Shown here in pieces: positions 11,428 to 21,522 of a stretch of DNA of 64,000 nt. The stretch lies in the NCBI GenBank assembly GCA_963575745.1, contig CAUYUJ010015505.1:969090-1033089 (forward strand). The letters run 5' to 3'. Position numbers and translations under genes: made by a program. Within the stretch, counting starts at the first letter, position 1. Each line of letters begins with the position of its first letter. Under the pieces are notes generated by a model. That model was not told the origin of the DNA. It made no database searches and saw nothing but the letters and a program-made list of their open reading frames with translations. This DNA comes from Prorocentrum cordatum (lineage: Eukaryota > Sar > Dinophyceae > Prorocentrales > Prorocentraceae).

Positions 11428-11614
11428 TACACGTCGGTCGGAAAAAGTAGGTAAAATCATGAAGTAGGAAGGCGGATCAAGTAGATTGGGTTCGGGCCCG
11501 CCCAAAGAATAACAAACAACAGCCAAACCATATCGATTATTGAAGTAGGAAGGCGCTTGAAGTAGATTGGGTTCTGGGAATCCAGAAATACCTACTTTCA
11601 ACGACCGACGGGTA
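11428..11614. mobile_element. Short TIR element, family I
   Basis: The left end TACACGTCGGTCG...AAAGTAGGTA and the right end TACCTACTTTC...CGACCGACGGGTA are inverted repeats of about 26 bp. Inside lie two direct copies, about 80 bases apart, of GAAGTAGGAAGGCG followed by AAGTAGATTGGGTTC (11461 and 11542). The ends are consistent with a TA target duplication. No coding capacity. Only one copy is seen here. Confidence 0.75.
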
Positions 11615-12140
11615 AATATGTACGCGCCGGTGGCAAAGAGTGGAATCGAGCGCACATCCCATGCCGGAGGGGCGAAGTGTCGGTCTCGACTCGGCGCTGC
11701 GCTCCTGCTCCCGGGGCACGGCGCGCGGCTCTCGCGCGCCGTGTTGCGCCACCAGAGCAGCATATGTCTCGCTCTCGCCTCGGTGCCACGCGGGTGTCGC
11801 CTCGAAATGGCGCGCCCGCCTCGACGCGGCGCTCACCGCTCACTCGCCAAAATTTGGGCCCCGCGCGAGCGGCTGACTTGCCGCCACTATGGACCAAGCT
11901 CTGCGTCCATGGCGCTTGAAGTGGCGTTCTCGAGCGGGCGCGCCGCGTGCTTCGTTCCGCTGGATCGCATGAAAACGGCAGCGGCCGAGGGGGCGCGCGA
12001 GGGCGGGCGAAATGCGGTCCGCGCAAGCACCGCGCAGCTTGCGCGCGAAAGTGGCAATCGTATTTCGTCGCAGCGCATGCTTCGTCCTCGCCGCGCTCAT
12101 CGGATGTGTGCGGCCCGCGTAGTCTTCGCTTTGCTCTTCC
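11615..12140. other. GC-rich stretch, no gene identified
   Basis: A plus-strand frame starts at 11567 and runs through into the following TCC tract. It is rich in Arg/Ala/Ser, overlaps open minus-strand frames, and shows no domain. Confidence 0.35.
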
Positions 12141-12144
12141 TTCG

Positions 12145-12420
12145 CCGTTTCCTCCTCCTCCTCCTCCTTCATCCTCCTCCTCCTCTTCCGCCTCTCCCTC
12201 CTCCCTCCAACCTCATCCCCCGTCCTCCTCCTGTGCCTCCGTCTCACCATCTTTGCTGTCTGCCTCATCATCATCCTCCTCTTCGTCCTCCTCTTACCTC
12301 TGACCTCTTCCTTGCCAGCCTCCAATAAGGGAGAAGAGCTGGACTGGCTGGCCTCCTCCTCCTCGCCCTCTTCCTTCTTCTCCCACGCCTATGCCTCCCC
12401 CTGCCTCCTGCACTTCTAGT
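12145..12420. repeat. (TCC)n-rich tract with CTT interruptions
   Basis: Pyrimidine-rich low-complexity sequence. Confidence 0.85.
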
Positions 12421-13165
12421 TGCGAGCACGACTTCGACATTAGTAGAATTGCTGGAGAGGAGAAGGGGGAGGATAAGGTAAGATAAGACACGATTGCGAC
12501 CATCGTCCTGGCTCCCTGCTGCTACAAGCGATAGAAAGAAGCGGTGCCTGGCATGTAAAGGTGGTGGATCTGCGTCAACCCTCCAGCGGGAGACCTGCTA
12601 TCGGCGACCCTGCAGAGCGGATGGCTTCGGGTCAGCCTCGGGCCTCCCTTAGGGGACACCTGAAGGCCGAGACCCGGCAACGTCGACTGAACAATGAAAA
12701 GCACACGAGAGACACATCATCCCGCATGAATGGTAGGAGGTCGGCAATACTACCAATGTGCACAAAAGCAGGGGGGCTCAGAGAGAACATGACTCTACCC
12801 GCAGGCTCGCTATCATGAAGCGTTGGTCCTCTCATCGCTGCCCCCTTGCACCTGGTTCGCTGACGGCTCGGCTCGATGAGACACGGGCGCGAGCGAGGCC
12901 TGTGCACGATCACTGGCCGCGACCAGCTGTGTGCTGACATTGTGCAGTCTAACGCCCCGAACATTCGCTGAGTGGGTGGCGAGAGCAAGCAATGATACGT
13001 CAAGCTCAAGTGGAGGGGCATGGAACATGTGGAAGAGCTGGCCAGAGGGAGTGGTATACTGGAGGATGGGGGCGGGGGAACGTTTTTGCAGCGCAGTCAG
13101 CCCTTGGTGCTGGAGTAGATGCTGGCGAGCCATCATCGTCATTCTCTTCGAGCCTGCAATATGAG

Positions 13166-13609
13166 TTAGAACTGCGATGCTTCTTCGTCTCTGTCCACCG
13201 CCATCTCGGTCGGTCCCTTCTGCACGCCAATCTTGCCAAACAGCTTCTCGGTTTCCCTCTCGAGGCCACCCCTCGGTGGACCCCCTGGCTTGAACTTGCC
13301 GCCCACGGCGTGGAGAGACTCGCAGACGGCCTGGTGCACCGTGCCCACGACCTGGCTGTTCCATGTGATCTGGGCGGTCTGGAGCTGCGCCGACAGCATG
13401 ATGTGTAGCTTGAACTGCTTGGGCTTCTCGCCCTTTTTCTTGCTGCAGCACGTGAGCCTGATGCGACAGTGCCTCACTTGGTCTTGCAGGCTCTGCAGGC
13501 TGCATTTGTCTCCACTGATGTTCACGTCCCAGTAGACCTGGAGTGCCTGCTTGGAGGTCGGCGGCGTCTGAGTGTGCTCGAGTAGGGCTTGCAGGAGAGC
13601 CAGCCACAT
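13166..13609 (-). CDS. Unrecognised coding-like frame, 147 residues
   Basis: I do not recognise the family. Unlike most frames here it is non-repetitive, uses all residue types and has the alternating hydrophobic/charged pattern of a folded domain. Features visible: a Cys-Cys-Ser-Lys-Lys-Lys stretch near residue 55, the segment KPKQFKLHIMLSAQLQTAQ, and the Gly/Pro-rich KFKPGGPPRGGLE before a charged C-terminus. The Met at 13609 is the only in-frame start used; an upstream exon cannot be excluded. Just past the stop on the minus strand, TTCTAAC followed by ATATTGCAG resembles a branch point and 3' splice site, so this may be an exon rather than a whole gene. It could also be an unrecognised transposon protein. 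Confidence 0.4.
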   Translation of the reverse strand: MWLALLQALLEHTQTPPTSKQALQVYWDVNISGDKCSLQSLQDQVRHCRIRLTCCSKKKGEKPKQFKLHIMLSAQLQTAQITWNSQVVGTVHQAVCESLHAVGGKFKPGGPPRGGLERETEKLFGKIGVQKGPTEMAVDRDEEASQF

Positions 13610-14090
13610 GTGAGACCAAGGAGGGAGGGAAGAGGGGACAAGGAGTGGGGGAAGGACGAGGAATATAAGTAAGAGGACTCTTGGAGAGGCGACGCCCCTC
13701 CAAGGTTTCAGCTACGTCTTGAAATAAGAACGCGTCCTACGAGCCCGCAAGGGACAACCTCGGGTCCTGAGATAGCATCAGATTGACACCCCAAGAAGGG
13801 GGCCACGCGGACTGCATGGACCTCCTCCCCGATGCCTTGTACCAGGATCCTGTGAACTCCTCCGGGCCAAAAGTATTTCAATCTACCTCGACGTCGTCGT
13901 CGTCGTCGTCGTCGTCGTTCTCCTCCTCCTCCTCCTCCTTCCACAGCCGACGAAGGGGCTGCTAGAGGGTTGTTCCAGGCCCAAGGCGTCCCATGTTTCT
14001 CGCAATACTTCGGAGCTGCCGGGACTCTCTGGGCCATGTGAGGGGTGCTCTTGAGACCGCGGAGGCACCCCTGGAGATCCTGGGGATGAA
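13610..14090. other. No gene seen; short GTC/TCC microsatellite at 13890-13942
   Basis: Unique sequence plus one (GTC)n-(CTC)n run. No protein-like frame was found. Confidence 0.4.
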
Positions 14091-14250
14091 GGGGCCCAGG
14101 GACACACAAATGAATACACACAAAACCCGGGATGCCCCCGTATGCTCGATTTTTGTTTGGATGTTTGTCGTTCACTCTGCTTCCCAGATGTTCCACATTT
14201 TCTTAGGCAGCGACGATTATTTGTGCCTGTGTGTTTGTTTTCTTCTGAAG
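14091..14250. mobile_element. Dispersed repeat, family F copy 1
   Basis: Starts GGGCCCAGGGACACACAAAT and ends near TTATTTGTGCCTGTGTGTTT. Copies lie at 62489-62646 (same orientation) and 16724-16880 (inverted). The CACACAAAT near the left end and the ATTTGTG...TGTGTG near the right end are loose inverted repeats. TGAAGGGGC occurs at both 14087-14095 and 14246-14254, a possible 9-bp target duplication. Confidence 0.7.
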
Positions 14251-14261
14251 GGGCACCTGCC

Positions 14262-14420
14262 CAGACATCCGACGTCATGATGTTTGACACTACGTGTCTC
14301 CCGAGCGCTCTCGACCCCTGCCCAGGGACCGGCTTTTCATCCCGATGCGTTGTTTGATTGCCATCGGGCCCGGCAAGAGCCCCCAGATGCCAGATAGTGC
14401 CGAGAACCTTCCATCGTGAT
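14262..14420. repeat. Dispersed repeat, family G copy
   Basis: Begins CAGACATCCGACGTCATGAT and continues with GACCCCTGCCCAGGGACCGG, then TCATCC(C/T)G(A/C)TG and GTTGTTTGA. The same order occurs at 14818-14950, and a shorter match at 5541-5600. Confidence 0.6.
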
Positions 14421-14637
14421 TTCTGCAAGGCGCGAGAGTGCCAGGGTTGGGCCAGGGACGCCTTTGGCAACACCCGATATCAACCACCCCCTTGCGCGCC
14501 CCGCCTCTTCTGCTCACCTTGCGTACCTCCTCCCCCCTAGCCATCTGCCCACGCCCTGTTGTGTGGTGAGGTTGGGGGGGGTTCGAGGGAGCCGCCACGG
14601 AAACGCGCCGGTTTTTTGGGGGGGGGCCGCGCTGAGT

Positions 14638-14642
14638 CTTCT

Positions 14643-14708
<66 letters not shown>

Positions 14709-14812
14709 CCTCCTGCTCCTCCTCCTCCTCGTCCTCCTCCTCCTCCTCCTCCTCCTCCTCCTCCTCCTCCTCCTCCCCCTCCTCCCCCTCCTCCCTCCTC
14801 CTCCGCAAGCCA
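14638..14812. repeat. (CTGCTC)n/(TCC)n microsatellite
   Basis: CTCCTG hexamers pass into CTCCTC triplets. Confidence 0.93.
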
Positions 14813-14817
14813 TCCAC

Positions 14818-14950
14818 CCTGACATCCGACGTCGTGATTTTGTGATCTTGGCAACAGCGTGTTACCCTGGAGGTCTGGACCCCTTCCCGGGGACTGGCGT
14901 CTCATCCTGCTGGGTTGTTGTTTGACGTTCCCGGGGCCTGGCAATGGCTC
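14818..14950. repeat. Dispersed repeat, family G copy
   Basis: Begins TGACATCCGACGTCGTGATT and shares with 14262-14420 the blocks GGTCTGGACCCCTTCCC/GGGGACTGG, CTCATCCTG and GTTGTTTGACG. Confidence 0.6.
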
Positions 14951-15204
14951 TTAGTGGCCGGCCTTTCGTCGTGCCTCTTTCGCGGCGTGAGGATGTCAGG
15001 GCAGTCTTTTGCGAATTCGAAGGAAGTGGTTGCAAAGGATGTGGTTTGCAACTGGCACCCTGCGGGGCGGGCGAGGACCTCGACAGAGCTCTCCGTCGCG
15101 CCCCGAGGCCCGACGAGGACACTGTCGTGCTCCCCAGGCCCCAACGGTGCCGATCGCAGACCACACCCCGCCGTAACCATACTCAACCTGTGTAGTAAGG
15201 AGGC

Positions 15205-15518
15205 ACGATGAGGATGCAAGGGCCTTGCAGGTCTTGTCGACACTTTGCCAGCGGGGCGCGGCCAGCGAAAGTGGCCAAGGACGGGCCGAAGAGGAAGGAT
15301 GCAATGGTAACCTTGGAAAGCCGCTCATCCTTACTGTGCGGGTTGAATCTAAGACCCGTTGCGCTCAAGTCCCATTTCCTTCCATGGCGAGTTTTCAGCT
15401 GCGGGGGCGCAAACTCGGGAGATCGCCGAATGCTGTATTGCGCGATCGGCTCTGATGTTCCCCGCCGTGCAGGGGCTCGAACAGGGTCGCGGCGGCCAAT
15501 TTGTACTGCCCCCCTTGG
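15205..15518. repeat. Dispersed repeat about 310 bp, family E copy 1
   Basis: Matches 19688-19982 over its length: GATGAGGATGC, TTTGCCAGCGGGGCG, GGCCAGCGAAAGTGGCCA, CGCTCATCCTTAC, CTCGGGAGATCGC, GCTCTGATGTTCC and GGCGGCCAATTTGT. A partial third copy of the centre (ACCTTGGAAAGTCGCTCGTC) lies at about 15583-15640. No coding capacity was recognised. Confidence 0.75.
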
Positions 15519-15639
15519 CCTCTGGAGGCCGGCTTCGGGTTCTGGGCCGTCAATCGACAGCTCCGGATGAAAAGCCGGCCCCGGTGAACCTTGGAAAGTC
15601 GCTCGTCCTTACCATGCGGCTTGAGTCTACAATCCGTTG

Positions 15640-16200
15640 CAGGGCACTCTGCTGTCTGGCTTCGCTGGCCACTCCGGGCATCTTCGGCACCGAGCCGGGA
15701 GGCGCCCTGGCATGCAAAAAGCCTGCTCGGGCGGCGGCCGGCGGCCCAAAAAGGCCGGACACCGCTGGCCAGAACAGCCTCGAGACGGCGCGGGGGAGAA
15801 CGAGCAGGAGGAGGCGGCCGAGGAAGAGGAGGAAGAGCAGGACGAGGAGGAGGAGGAGGAGGAGGAGGGCCGAGTCGGCCGCAGAGTGGGCGTCCGCGAC
15901 TCGGCGCAATGCCTCTGGCGGGCAACATGGTTGTTGGGCGCTCGACTGTTCGCTGGGTCGGGGTGGTGGTCCGCCGCGTGGGGTCCAAAGCTCCAAGAAA
16001 CATACATCAGATGCGTGCGAGGAGAAGTTTTGCTGCGAAAAGGAATCTGGGGGCGCACTCGTCGTCTTTCTCTGACCTTCCCAAGGTGCCCCAGGACCTC
16101 TGTGGGCCCATGGGGCCTCTGTGGGATGAGACACTCTTGTGGAGCATTGCTGGTAGGCTGGGTTCTCATCTGATGCCCCTACTGTAGAGCCGACGGCAAG
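15640..16200. other. GC-rich sequence with a GGA run (15835-15868), no gene called
   Basis: Frames longer than 170 codons are open on both strands at once and shift composition across the GGA run. No domain was recognised. Confidence 0.35.
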
Positions 16201-16209
16201 AGAGAAAAG

Positions 16210-16700
16210 AGACACGTCCTCCTCGTCGTCGTCATCCTCGTCATCCTCGTCATCGCCATCTTTCGTGGTCGTCACGCTCGCCCTTCTCCTCGACTCGTCC
16301 TGCTCGCCCGTCGCGTCCAAGCTTCCCTCCGCCTCCTCCTCGCTTCCTTCCTCCTCCTCCTCCTCCTCCTCCTCCTCCTCCTCCTCCTCCTCCTCCTCCT
16401 CCTCCTCCTCCTCCTCCTCCTCCTCCTCCTCCTCCTCCTCTCTTCCTTCCTCTACCTCCCTCCTCCATCCTCCCTCGTTGTTTTCCTCCTCCTCCTCCTC
16501 CTCCTCCTCCTCCTCCTCCTCCTTCTCCCCGCCAGTCCTCCTCCTCCGTCTTCGGCTTCTCCTCCCGTCCTTCTCACCAGGCTACTGCAACGTCTCAACC
16601 TCCTCCTCCTCCTCCTCCACGTCCGTGGCCGCCTCCTCCACTCCCTCCCCCTCAGCATCCTCCACTTCGTCCCCGCCTGCCCCCCCCCCCCCCCCAACAC
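16210..16700. repeat. (GTC)n, (TCC)n and C-homopolymer tracts
   Basis: GTCATC triplets at 16215-16262, nearly pure CTC triplets at 16345-16440 and 16485-16525, then CTC-rich sequence ending in a run of about 14 C near 16681. Confidence 0.93.
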
Positions 16701-16723
16701 AACACCTCCAACTCACATCAGGA

Positions 16724-16880
16724 GGGGAAAGCAAACACAGATACAAATAAACGTCGATTCCCAGGAAAAAATGGCAAATCATGGAAAATGAAGGGGAAGA
16801 CGAGAATCCAGGAACTATGGAAACATGTTGGGAATCCTGGGAATTGTGTCTATCTATTTGTGCGTCCCTGGGCCCCTCCG
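16724..16880. mobile_element. Dispersed repeat, family F copy 2 (inverted)
   Basis: On the minus strand this reads GGGCCCAGGGACGCACAAAT at one end and TTATTTGTATCTGTGTTTGC at the other, matching 14091-14250 and 62489-62646 in length and order. Confidence 0.7.
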
Positions 16881-17101
16881 CCCGAGTCTGGCCGGAATCT
16901 CGCCTCGCCGCGTCGCCCTCTCCGCCAACTGCTCGGTCCTCCAACCCCCCCTATCTGGGAAAACCCAGAAAGGTACCGATGCCGCTATACTCCTCGGACC
17001 TCTCCCGAGGTGCCTTATGCCCAGGATTTCGAGGCGAATCCAGCGGTGGCGACGAGGGCCTCCCAGGAGGCCCCCAAGGGGGAAAACGAGGGGAAGGGTA
17101 G

Positions 17102-17320
17102 CGATATGGGTACTCTTCTCGGGGGCGCGCAAACATGGATTGGCGATCCATGGATCTGGCGCGCGGTCGCCATATCCATGGATCGGCTCCCCAAAGTGCG
17201 GCCCGTGCCGCCTGGCTCGGCGGCGGGAATCCGCGATTTACCCATGGAAACGGGAACCGTCGCTAATCCACGCCCCCTTGATCCATGTTTGCGATCGCCT
17301 GGGTATGGGAGTATGGGTAC
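17102..17320. mobile_element. Dispersed inverted-end repeat, family D copy 1
   Basis: Left part GCGCGCAAACATGGAT, right part ATCCATGTTTGCGATCG, with further outer inverted matches (ATATGGGTACTC against GTATGGGTAC). The interior GCGATCCATGGATCTGGCGC and GCGCGGTCGCCATATCCA matches 54894-55094. No coding capacity. Confidence 0.7.
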
Positions 17321-17329
17321 CTTTCCCTC

Positions 17330-17950
17330 CTCTGGGCATCCGCCCCTCGTCCCCCTTGGCTCCGTCTCCGGCGCCCTCTCTGACCCCCCTTCGCTCCGTT
17401 CCTCTCCGCTTGCCTGCCCTGCCGCAACCCCCGACACGTCGCGACTCTGCTCGCAGCGTGGACATCCAGAAGTCTCGGCCGCAGTTCATGCAGGGACCGG
17501 TTATTCAGAGCACCGCATCGCCAACAGCATGCGAGCTGCCCAAACTACGGAGAGGACGCTGGATAAGGAACGAGAAGGAATCCAGGGACTGGAGGCCAGT
17601 GGGACTTCATTCGTAGAGTGGCCATGGATATCACCGTCGCCCTTATCAGAAGGATTCCCTCAGGGTCTGACGCCTCCTGGGCATGTTCCTTGACCAACGC
17701 CCCCACCGATCACCATGCGCCTTCACTCCTGGTCGCAAACATCTGGGCGCCTGTTCCTTAAAGCTGTGACCGAGCCAGCAAATTGCCTCCATCCGTGACT
17801 GTGCGCTCTGGCCAAGGGGATCTGCAGCAGCACTCGGGATGCACAGGCTCTTCGCTCCTGCATCACGAATCACTTATTGCCAATCCCAGCGCCCAGTGGG
17901 AGCCCCAAATCCCAACAACACCTTCCGCCCTGACACGCTGGTTGGACCGG
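17330..17950. other. No gene identified
   Basis: Unique, moderately GC-rich sequence. The longest plus frame (from 16788 to 17693) crosses the family F and D repeats and so is unlikely to be a gene. Confidence 0.35.
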
Positions 17951-17954
17951 CAGC

Positions 17955-18021
17955 GGCGGCGTCGTCGTCGTCGTCGCCGTGGCCGTCGTCGTCACCGTGG
18001 CCGCCGTCGTCGCCGTGGCCA

Positions 18022-18064
<43 letters not shown>

Positions 18065-18065
18065 G
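17955..18065. repeat. (GTC)n/(GTG)n microsatellite
   Basis: CGTCGTCGTC triplets interrupted by CGTGGCC. Confidence 0.93.
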
Positions 18066-18269
18066 CTCCCCGTCCTGCTCTCTGCTGCCCCGCGCTGCCC
18101 CCTCCCGCTCCCTGCTGCTCTCTGCTGTCCTCCCCCTTCTTCGCGACGCGAGGGGGTTCGGGCCCGGGGTCCCAAATCAATCCCCAGACCTGCTCGTTGG
18201 TGAGCTCCGAGGCAAGCCAAGCCGTGGCCAGCACTTCAGGGCGGCTCCAGCCGTGGTCGGGGGGATCTG

Positions 18270-18430
18270 ACCCGGGTCAATCCAGACCCGGGCCAGTCAG
18301 GCCTTGCAGACACCTGCAAGATCCTGCACCCAAGCCCGGGTCAACGCGAAGAATCCTGCAAGATCCTGCAGGATCCTGCACCCAGGCCCGGGTCGATGCG
18401 ACCCTGGCCCTGCAGGATCGTGCAAGAGCG
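18270..18430. repeat. GATCCTGCA / GCCCGGGTC minisatellite
   Basis: Alternating CCCGGGTC and CTGCAAGATCCTGCA blocks recur about every 50 bases. Confidence 0.7.
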
Positions 18431-18924
18431 GGCGCTCTGGCTGACCCCCGTTTGCCCCGACGTGGTCCTCACAGTGCGAGTCTGGCCCTCGAACCTCGAG
18501 GAGGGGGGTCTCTGGGCCTCTCCCTCCGCCCCTCGCCCTCTCCCTCAAGACGACGCCAGGACGAGGATCACATCGGGCGAGGGTCCATCGGGGATCTCTG
18601 AGATCCGGCCGCTCCGGAGGATGCACCGGGCTCCGCGGTCTTCTGCCAGAGCGTTCCAGAACGGCTTGCTCCTCGTCCTGGCTTCGCCCGATCTCCCTCT
18701 CCCTGCTCGTCCGGCCTCTCGGGGCACCAGGCCGTGCGGGCCCGGGCCACGGCTTGCGCGCGCGCGATTACGCGCGCGCGCGCTGCGGGGGCGCTGCGGG
18801 TCGCCTGCGGAGGCGCGTTGGCGCCGTCGGTGGCGGCGTCCGCCATCGGCGGGCGAGGGCGCTCGAGCCAATGGCTCGGTAGAACAAGAGCTGGCTGTCT
18901 GACAGTCGGCGTCCGCCGAGTCGT

Positions 18925-19042
18925 CGCCGTCGTCCTCCTCCTCCTCCTCCTCTTCCTCCTCCTCCTCCTCCTACTCCGCCTCCTCCTCCTCCTCCTCCTC
19001 CTCCTCCTCCTCCTCCTCCTCCTCCTCCTCCTCCTCCTCCTG
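18925..19042. repeat. (CTC)n array
   Basis: Nearly pure CTCCTC triplets with one TACTCCGC interruption. Sequence 18431-18924 upstream is GC-rich without a recognised gene. Confidence 0.93.
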
Positions 19043-19408
19043 CGCGGTGGTGCGTTCCATTCCGTTGCGCTCCATGCACGGCCCTGGGCACAGAAGTTGC
19101 CGCAGCCGGACGAGCTTCCTTCTGCCTCCCCGTCTCGCTTTGGCCCTCGAAAACGGGTCTTGCGCGAGACGGCACAGCGCGCGAGACGGCACAGCGACCC
19201 TACACCGCAGCTTGCGCGGGCCGCCTGCGCGGCATGCTACACTGGAGACGAGGGCGCATACTGACACCGCTTTCTTGCGTCATTCACTTGGGAAACTGGC
19301 AATTCTCATCACTATTTGCACCCGCAGCTTCCACGAGCTGTCGCAGTAGGATGGGCATGACTTCTGGAGGTAAGCGGCCCTGGATCATACTGATACTATA
19401 TGTCCTCC

Positions 19409-19596
19409 TCGGAGGCGCGCGTCCGACCCGAACACATAGTATACCCATCTTGTAGTAGATCGTTTCCCGAGCGGTGCGGCCAGAAAGCACACGCCACGAC
19501 GCACATATTATAAGGCTTCTCGGTGCGCGCGGCGCCCCTGGGGGGGGGGGGGGGGGGCGACGCACATACAGTATACATGTGTCGGGCTGACGCCGA
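19409..19596. mobile_element. Dispersed inverted-end repeat, family C copy 2
   Basis: Same order of blocks as 5779-5960. Degenerate inverted ends GTCCGACCCGAACACATAG/TATAC and GTATACATGTGTCGGGCTGA flank CCCGAGCGGTGCGGCCAG and a run of about 18 G. Confidence 0.7.
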
Positions 19597-19687
19597 TCCT
19601 CGAGCCCTGGGACCGTCAGAAGCGATTCGGAGCGGAGAGCTGGTCCTGGGGCAAGCCCTGACTACGGTCAACCCCTACCATAAAGAC

Positions 19688-19982
19688 GCACGGTAAGGAT
19701 GCGAGGGCCCTGGAAGGCCATGCCGACGCTTTGCGAGCGGGGCGAGGCCAGCGAAAGCGGCCAGGGGTAACCTGGCAAAGTCGCTCATCCTTACGATGCG
19801 CGGGTTGAGTCTGAGATCCGTTGCCCTCGGGTCCCACTTTCTTCCATAGCGAGCTGTCAACTCGGGGGGGGGGGCGCCAACTCGGGAGATCGCAAAATGC
19901 TGTATTGAGCATTCGGCTCTGATGTTCCGCACCGCGGAGCGGCTCGAACAAAGTCGGGGCGGCCAGTTTGTGATGCCCCTTT
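19688..19982. repeat. Dispersed repeat about 300 bp, family E copy 2
   Basis: Same blocks and order as 15205-15518, with small length differences at G runs. Confidence 0.75.
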
Positions 19983-20325
19983 GTCGGCGGCGCGCACAAG
20001 GGGGTGGGGGGAGAGGGGAAGGATTCTTACAAGGAGGCTGCTTCTTAGAAGGCGCTGGCTCTACATCTATAGATAAGGCCCACGCCTTCAGAGAAGCAGG
20101 GGTGCTTCTGCTGAAGCCAAGACGAAGATAAATCCAGCGGCTCTGGAGAAGGTCTCGGGCGCTGCGGCCTGCTCAGGGAGTTCTGGAGCGCTCTGAACGC
20201 GTTCCGGCACTCTCTGGACTGGCCTAGCCAGAAGAGTTCTGGACTTATCTTCGTCCTGGCCCCACCAGGAGAAGCCTTCCCCCCCTCTCCCCACAACCCC
20301 CTCTTCGGGGGCGGCTAGGGGGGGG

Positions 20326-20470
20326 GGGGGGGCGTCCCAAAGGAGGGAGCAAATCATGGCCGGCGGCATGTGCGCGGCCAAGGGGGGGGGGCCAGGGACG
20401 TAATGAAATAAGAAGAGGCGCCATGAAATCTGGGGAACTATCATGGCCCACGCCATGATATCCCCCCCCC
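20326..20470. repeat. Dispersed repeat about 145 bp, family H copy 1
   Basis: Matches 55804-55947: GGGGCGTCC, GCAAATCATGGC, GAAATAAGA(A/G)GAGGCGCC and GTGAAATCTGGGGA or close variants, ending in the palindromic ATCATGGCC...GCCATGATATC. Confidence 0.7.
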
Positions 20471-20478
20471 CCTTGTGT

Positions 20479-20621
20479 TAGGTCGGGCATGCCACCCTAC
20501 AAGAGGAAGTTGGACGAAAAACATAACATACAAAAAACATCTTCAAACATGTCAGAAAATAATCGAAAATTGTTTAGCTATTTTTTGAATATTCCCACTG
20601 TAGAGGGACAAGCCCGACTTC
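20479..20621. mobile_element. Short TIR element, family A copy 2
   Basis: Left end TAGGTCGGGCATGCCACCCT, right end ACTGTAGAGGGACAAGCCCG, with an A-rich core similar to copies 1 and 3. I see no clear target-site duplication, so this copy is older or rearranged. Confidence 0.75.
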
Positions 20622-20844
20622 CTCCAAATCCCTTATTAATCGTCCCCCGGGTCCAATGTTTAAGGCGCCTTTTGTGTAACTGGGGGGTGGGGTTTATTAG
20701 GGTGCTTTCTTTGGATTGGAGCTTAGGCGGTCTGGTTTATCGAGGCCCGTCGAAGAGGGGGGTCCGGAATATCAAGTCGCATTTGGAGGGGGGTGCGGTT
20801 TTTAATGGGGGCCGCTTATTAAGGGATCTGGAGTAGCCCAGTCA

Positions 20845-20973
20845 TGAGTCATCACCCCCAGAAAAATATACACGCAAAACAACATATTCTAAAATTGCCA
20901 CAAATACTAGAACAAATCGTCCCCTGCTAATTTTTCCGATTTCTGAACACCCCAGTAGAGGGACAGGCCCGAC
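20845..20973. mobile_element. Decayed family A fragment
   Basis: The right end CCAGTAGAGGGACAGGCCCG matches family A. The upstream A-rich core (AAAATATACACGCAAAAC) resembles the other cores, but the left terminus is only weakly recognisable. Confidence 0.5.
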
Positions 20974-20977
20974 GGAA

Positions 20978-21173
20978 CCCGGGGGGAACGAAAGGGGGGG
21001 ATAGCAAAGGGCAGGGTAGAGAATCAGCCCACGTAGCTGATTTTCCTAGTGCCTCCCGGCGGCGGGAGGCGCCCGTGTATAGAAGAATGGGCCGGGCGAC
21101 GGGGCCGAAATCAGCTGCATGCAGCAGATTTCGTACCCCCCCTCTTCCCTATCCCCCCCTTCGTTCGGCCCGA
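20978..21173. mobile_element. Short TIR element, family J copy 1
   Basis: The ends are imperfect inverted repeats: left AACGAAAGGGGGGGATAG, right CCTATCCCCCCCTTCGTT. The interior ACGTAGCTGATTTTCC, GCATGCAGCAGATTTCGTA and a CCTCCCGGCGGCGGGAGG hairpin match copy 2 at 35482-35678, which has the same length. Confidence 0.75.
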
Positions 21174-21177
21174 AGGA

Positions 21178-21393
21178 GGAGAGGAGGAGGAGGAGGAGGA
21201 GGAGGAGGAGAGGAGGAGGAGGGAGGAGGAGGAGAGGGGAGGAGGGAGGAGGAGGAGGAGGAGAGGAGAGAGGAGGAGAGGAGGAGGAGGAGGAGGAGGC
21301 GGAGGAGGGAGGAGGAGGGAGGAGGAGGAGAGGAGGAGGAGGAGGGGGACGAAGAAGGAGGAGGAGGAGGAGGAGTAGGAGTAGGAGGAGGAG
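21178..21393. repeat. (GGA)n array at the 3' side of LINE 1
   Basis: GGAGGA triplets with small interruptions. On the LINE 1 sense (minus) strand this reads (TCC)n and directly follows the 3' UTR. Confidence 0.93.
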
Positions 21394-21522
21394 AAGTCGG
21401 GAGAATTCGGCATCGACGCATTCGGGTTTCGCGTGGGCGGGTGCCGCCTCGGGAGCCCAGAAGCACTTGGGGCCCCTAGAGCGGCACAGGTCCCGAGGGC
21501 CCCAGAGATCAGGGCACGGGCT

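Noticed and set aside
11567-12328. 253-residue plus frame
   Set aside because: It starts inside the family I element and ends in a TCC tract, and shows no domain.
16788-17693. 301-residue plus frame
   Set aside because: It runs through family F and family D repeats and has no recognisable domain.
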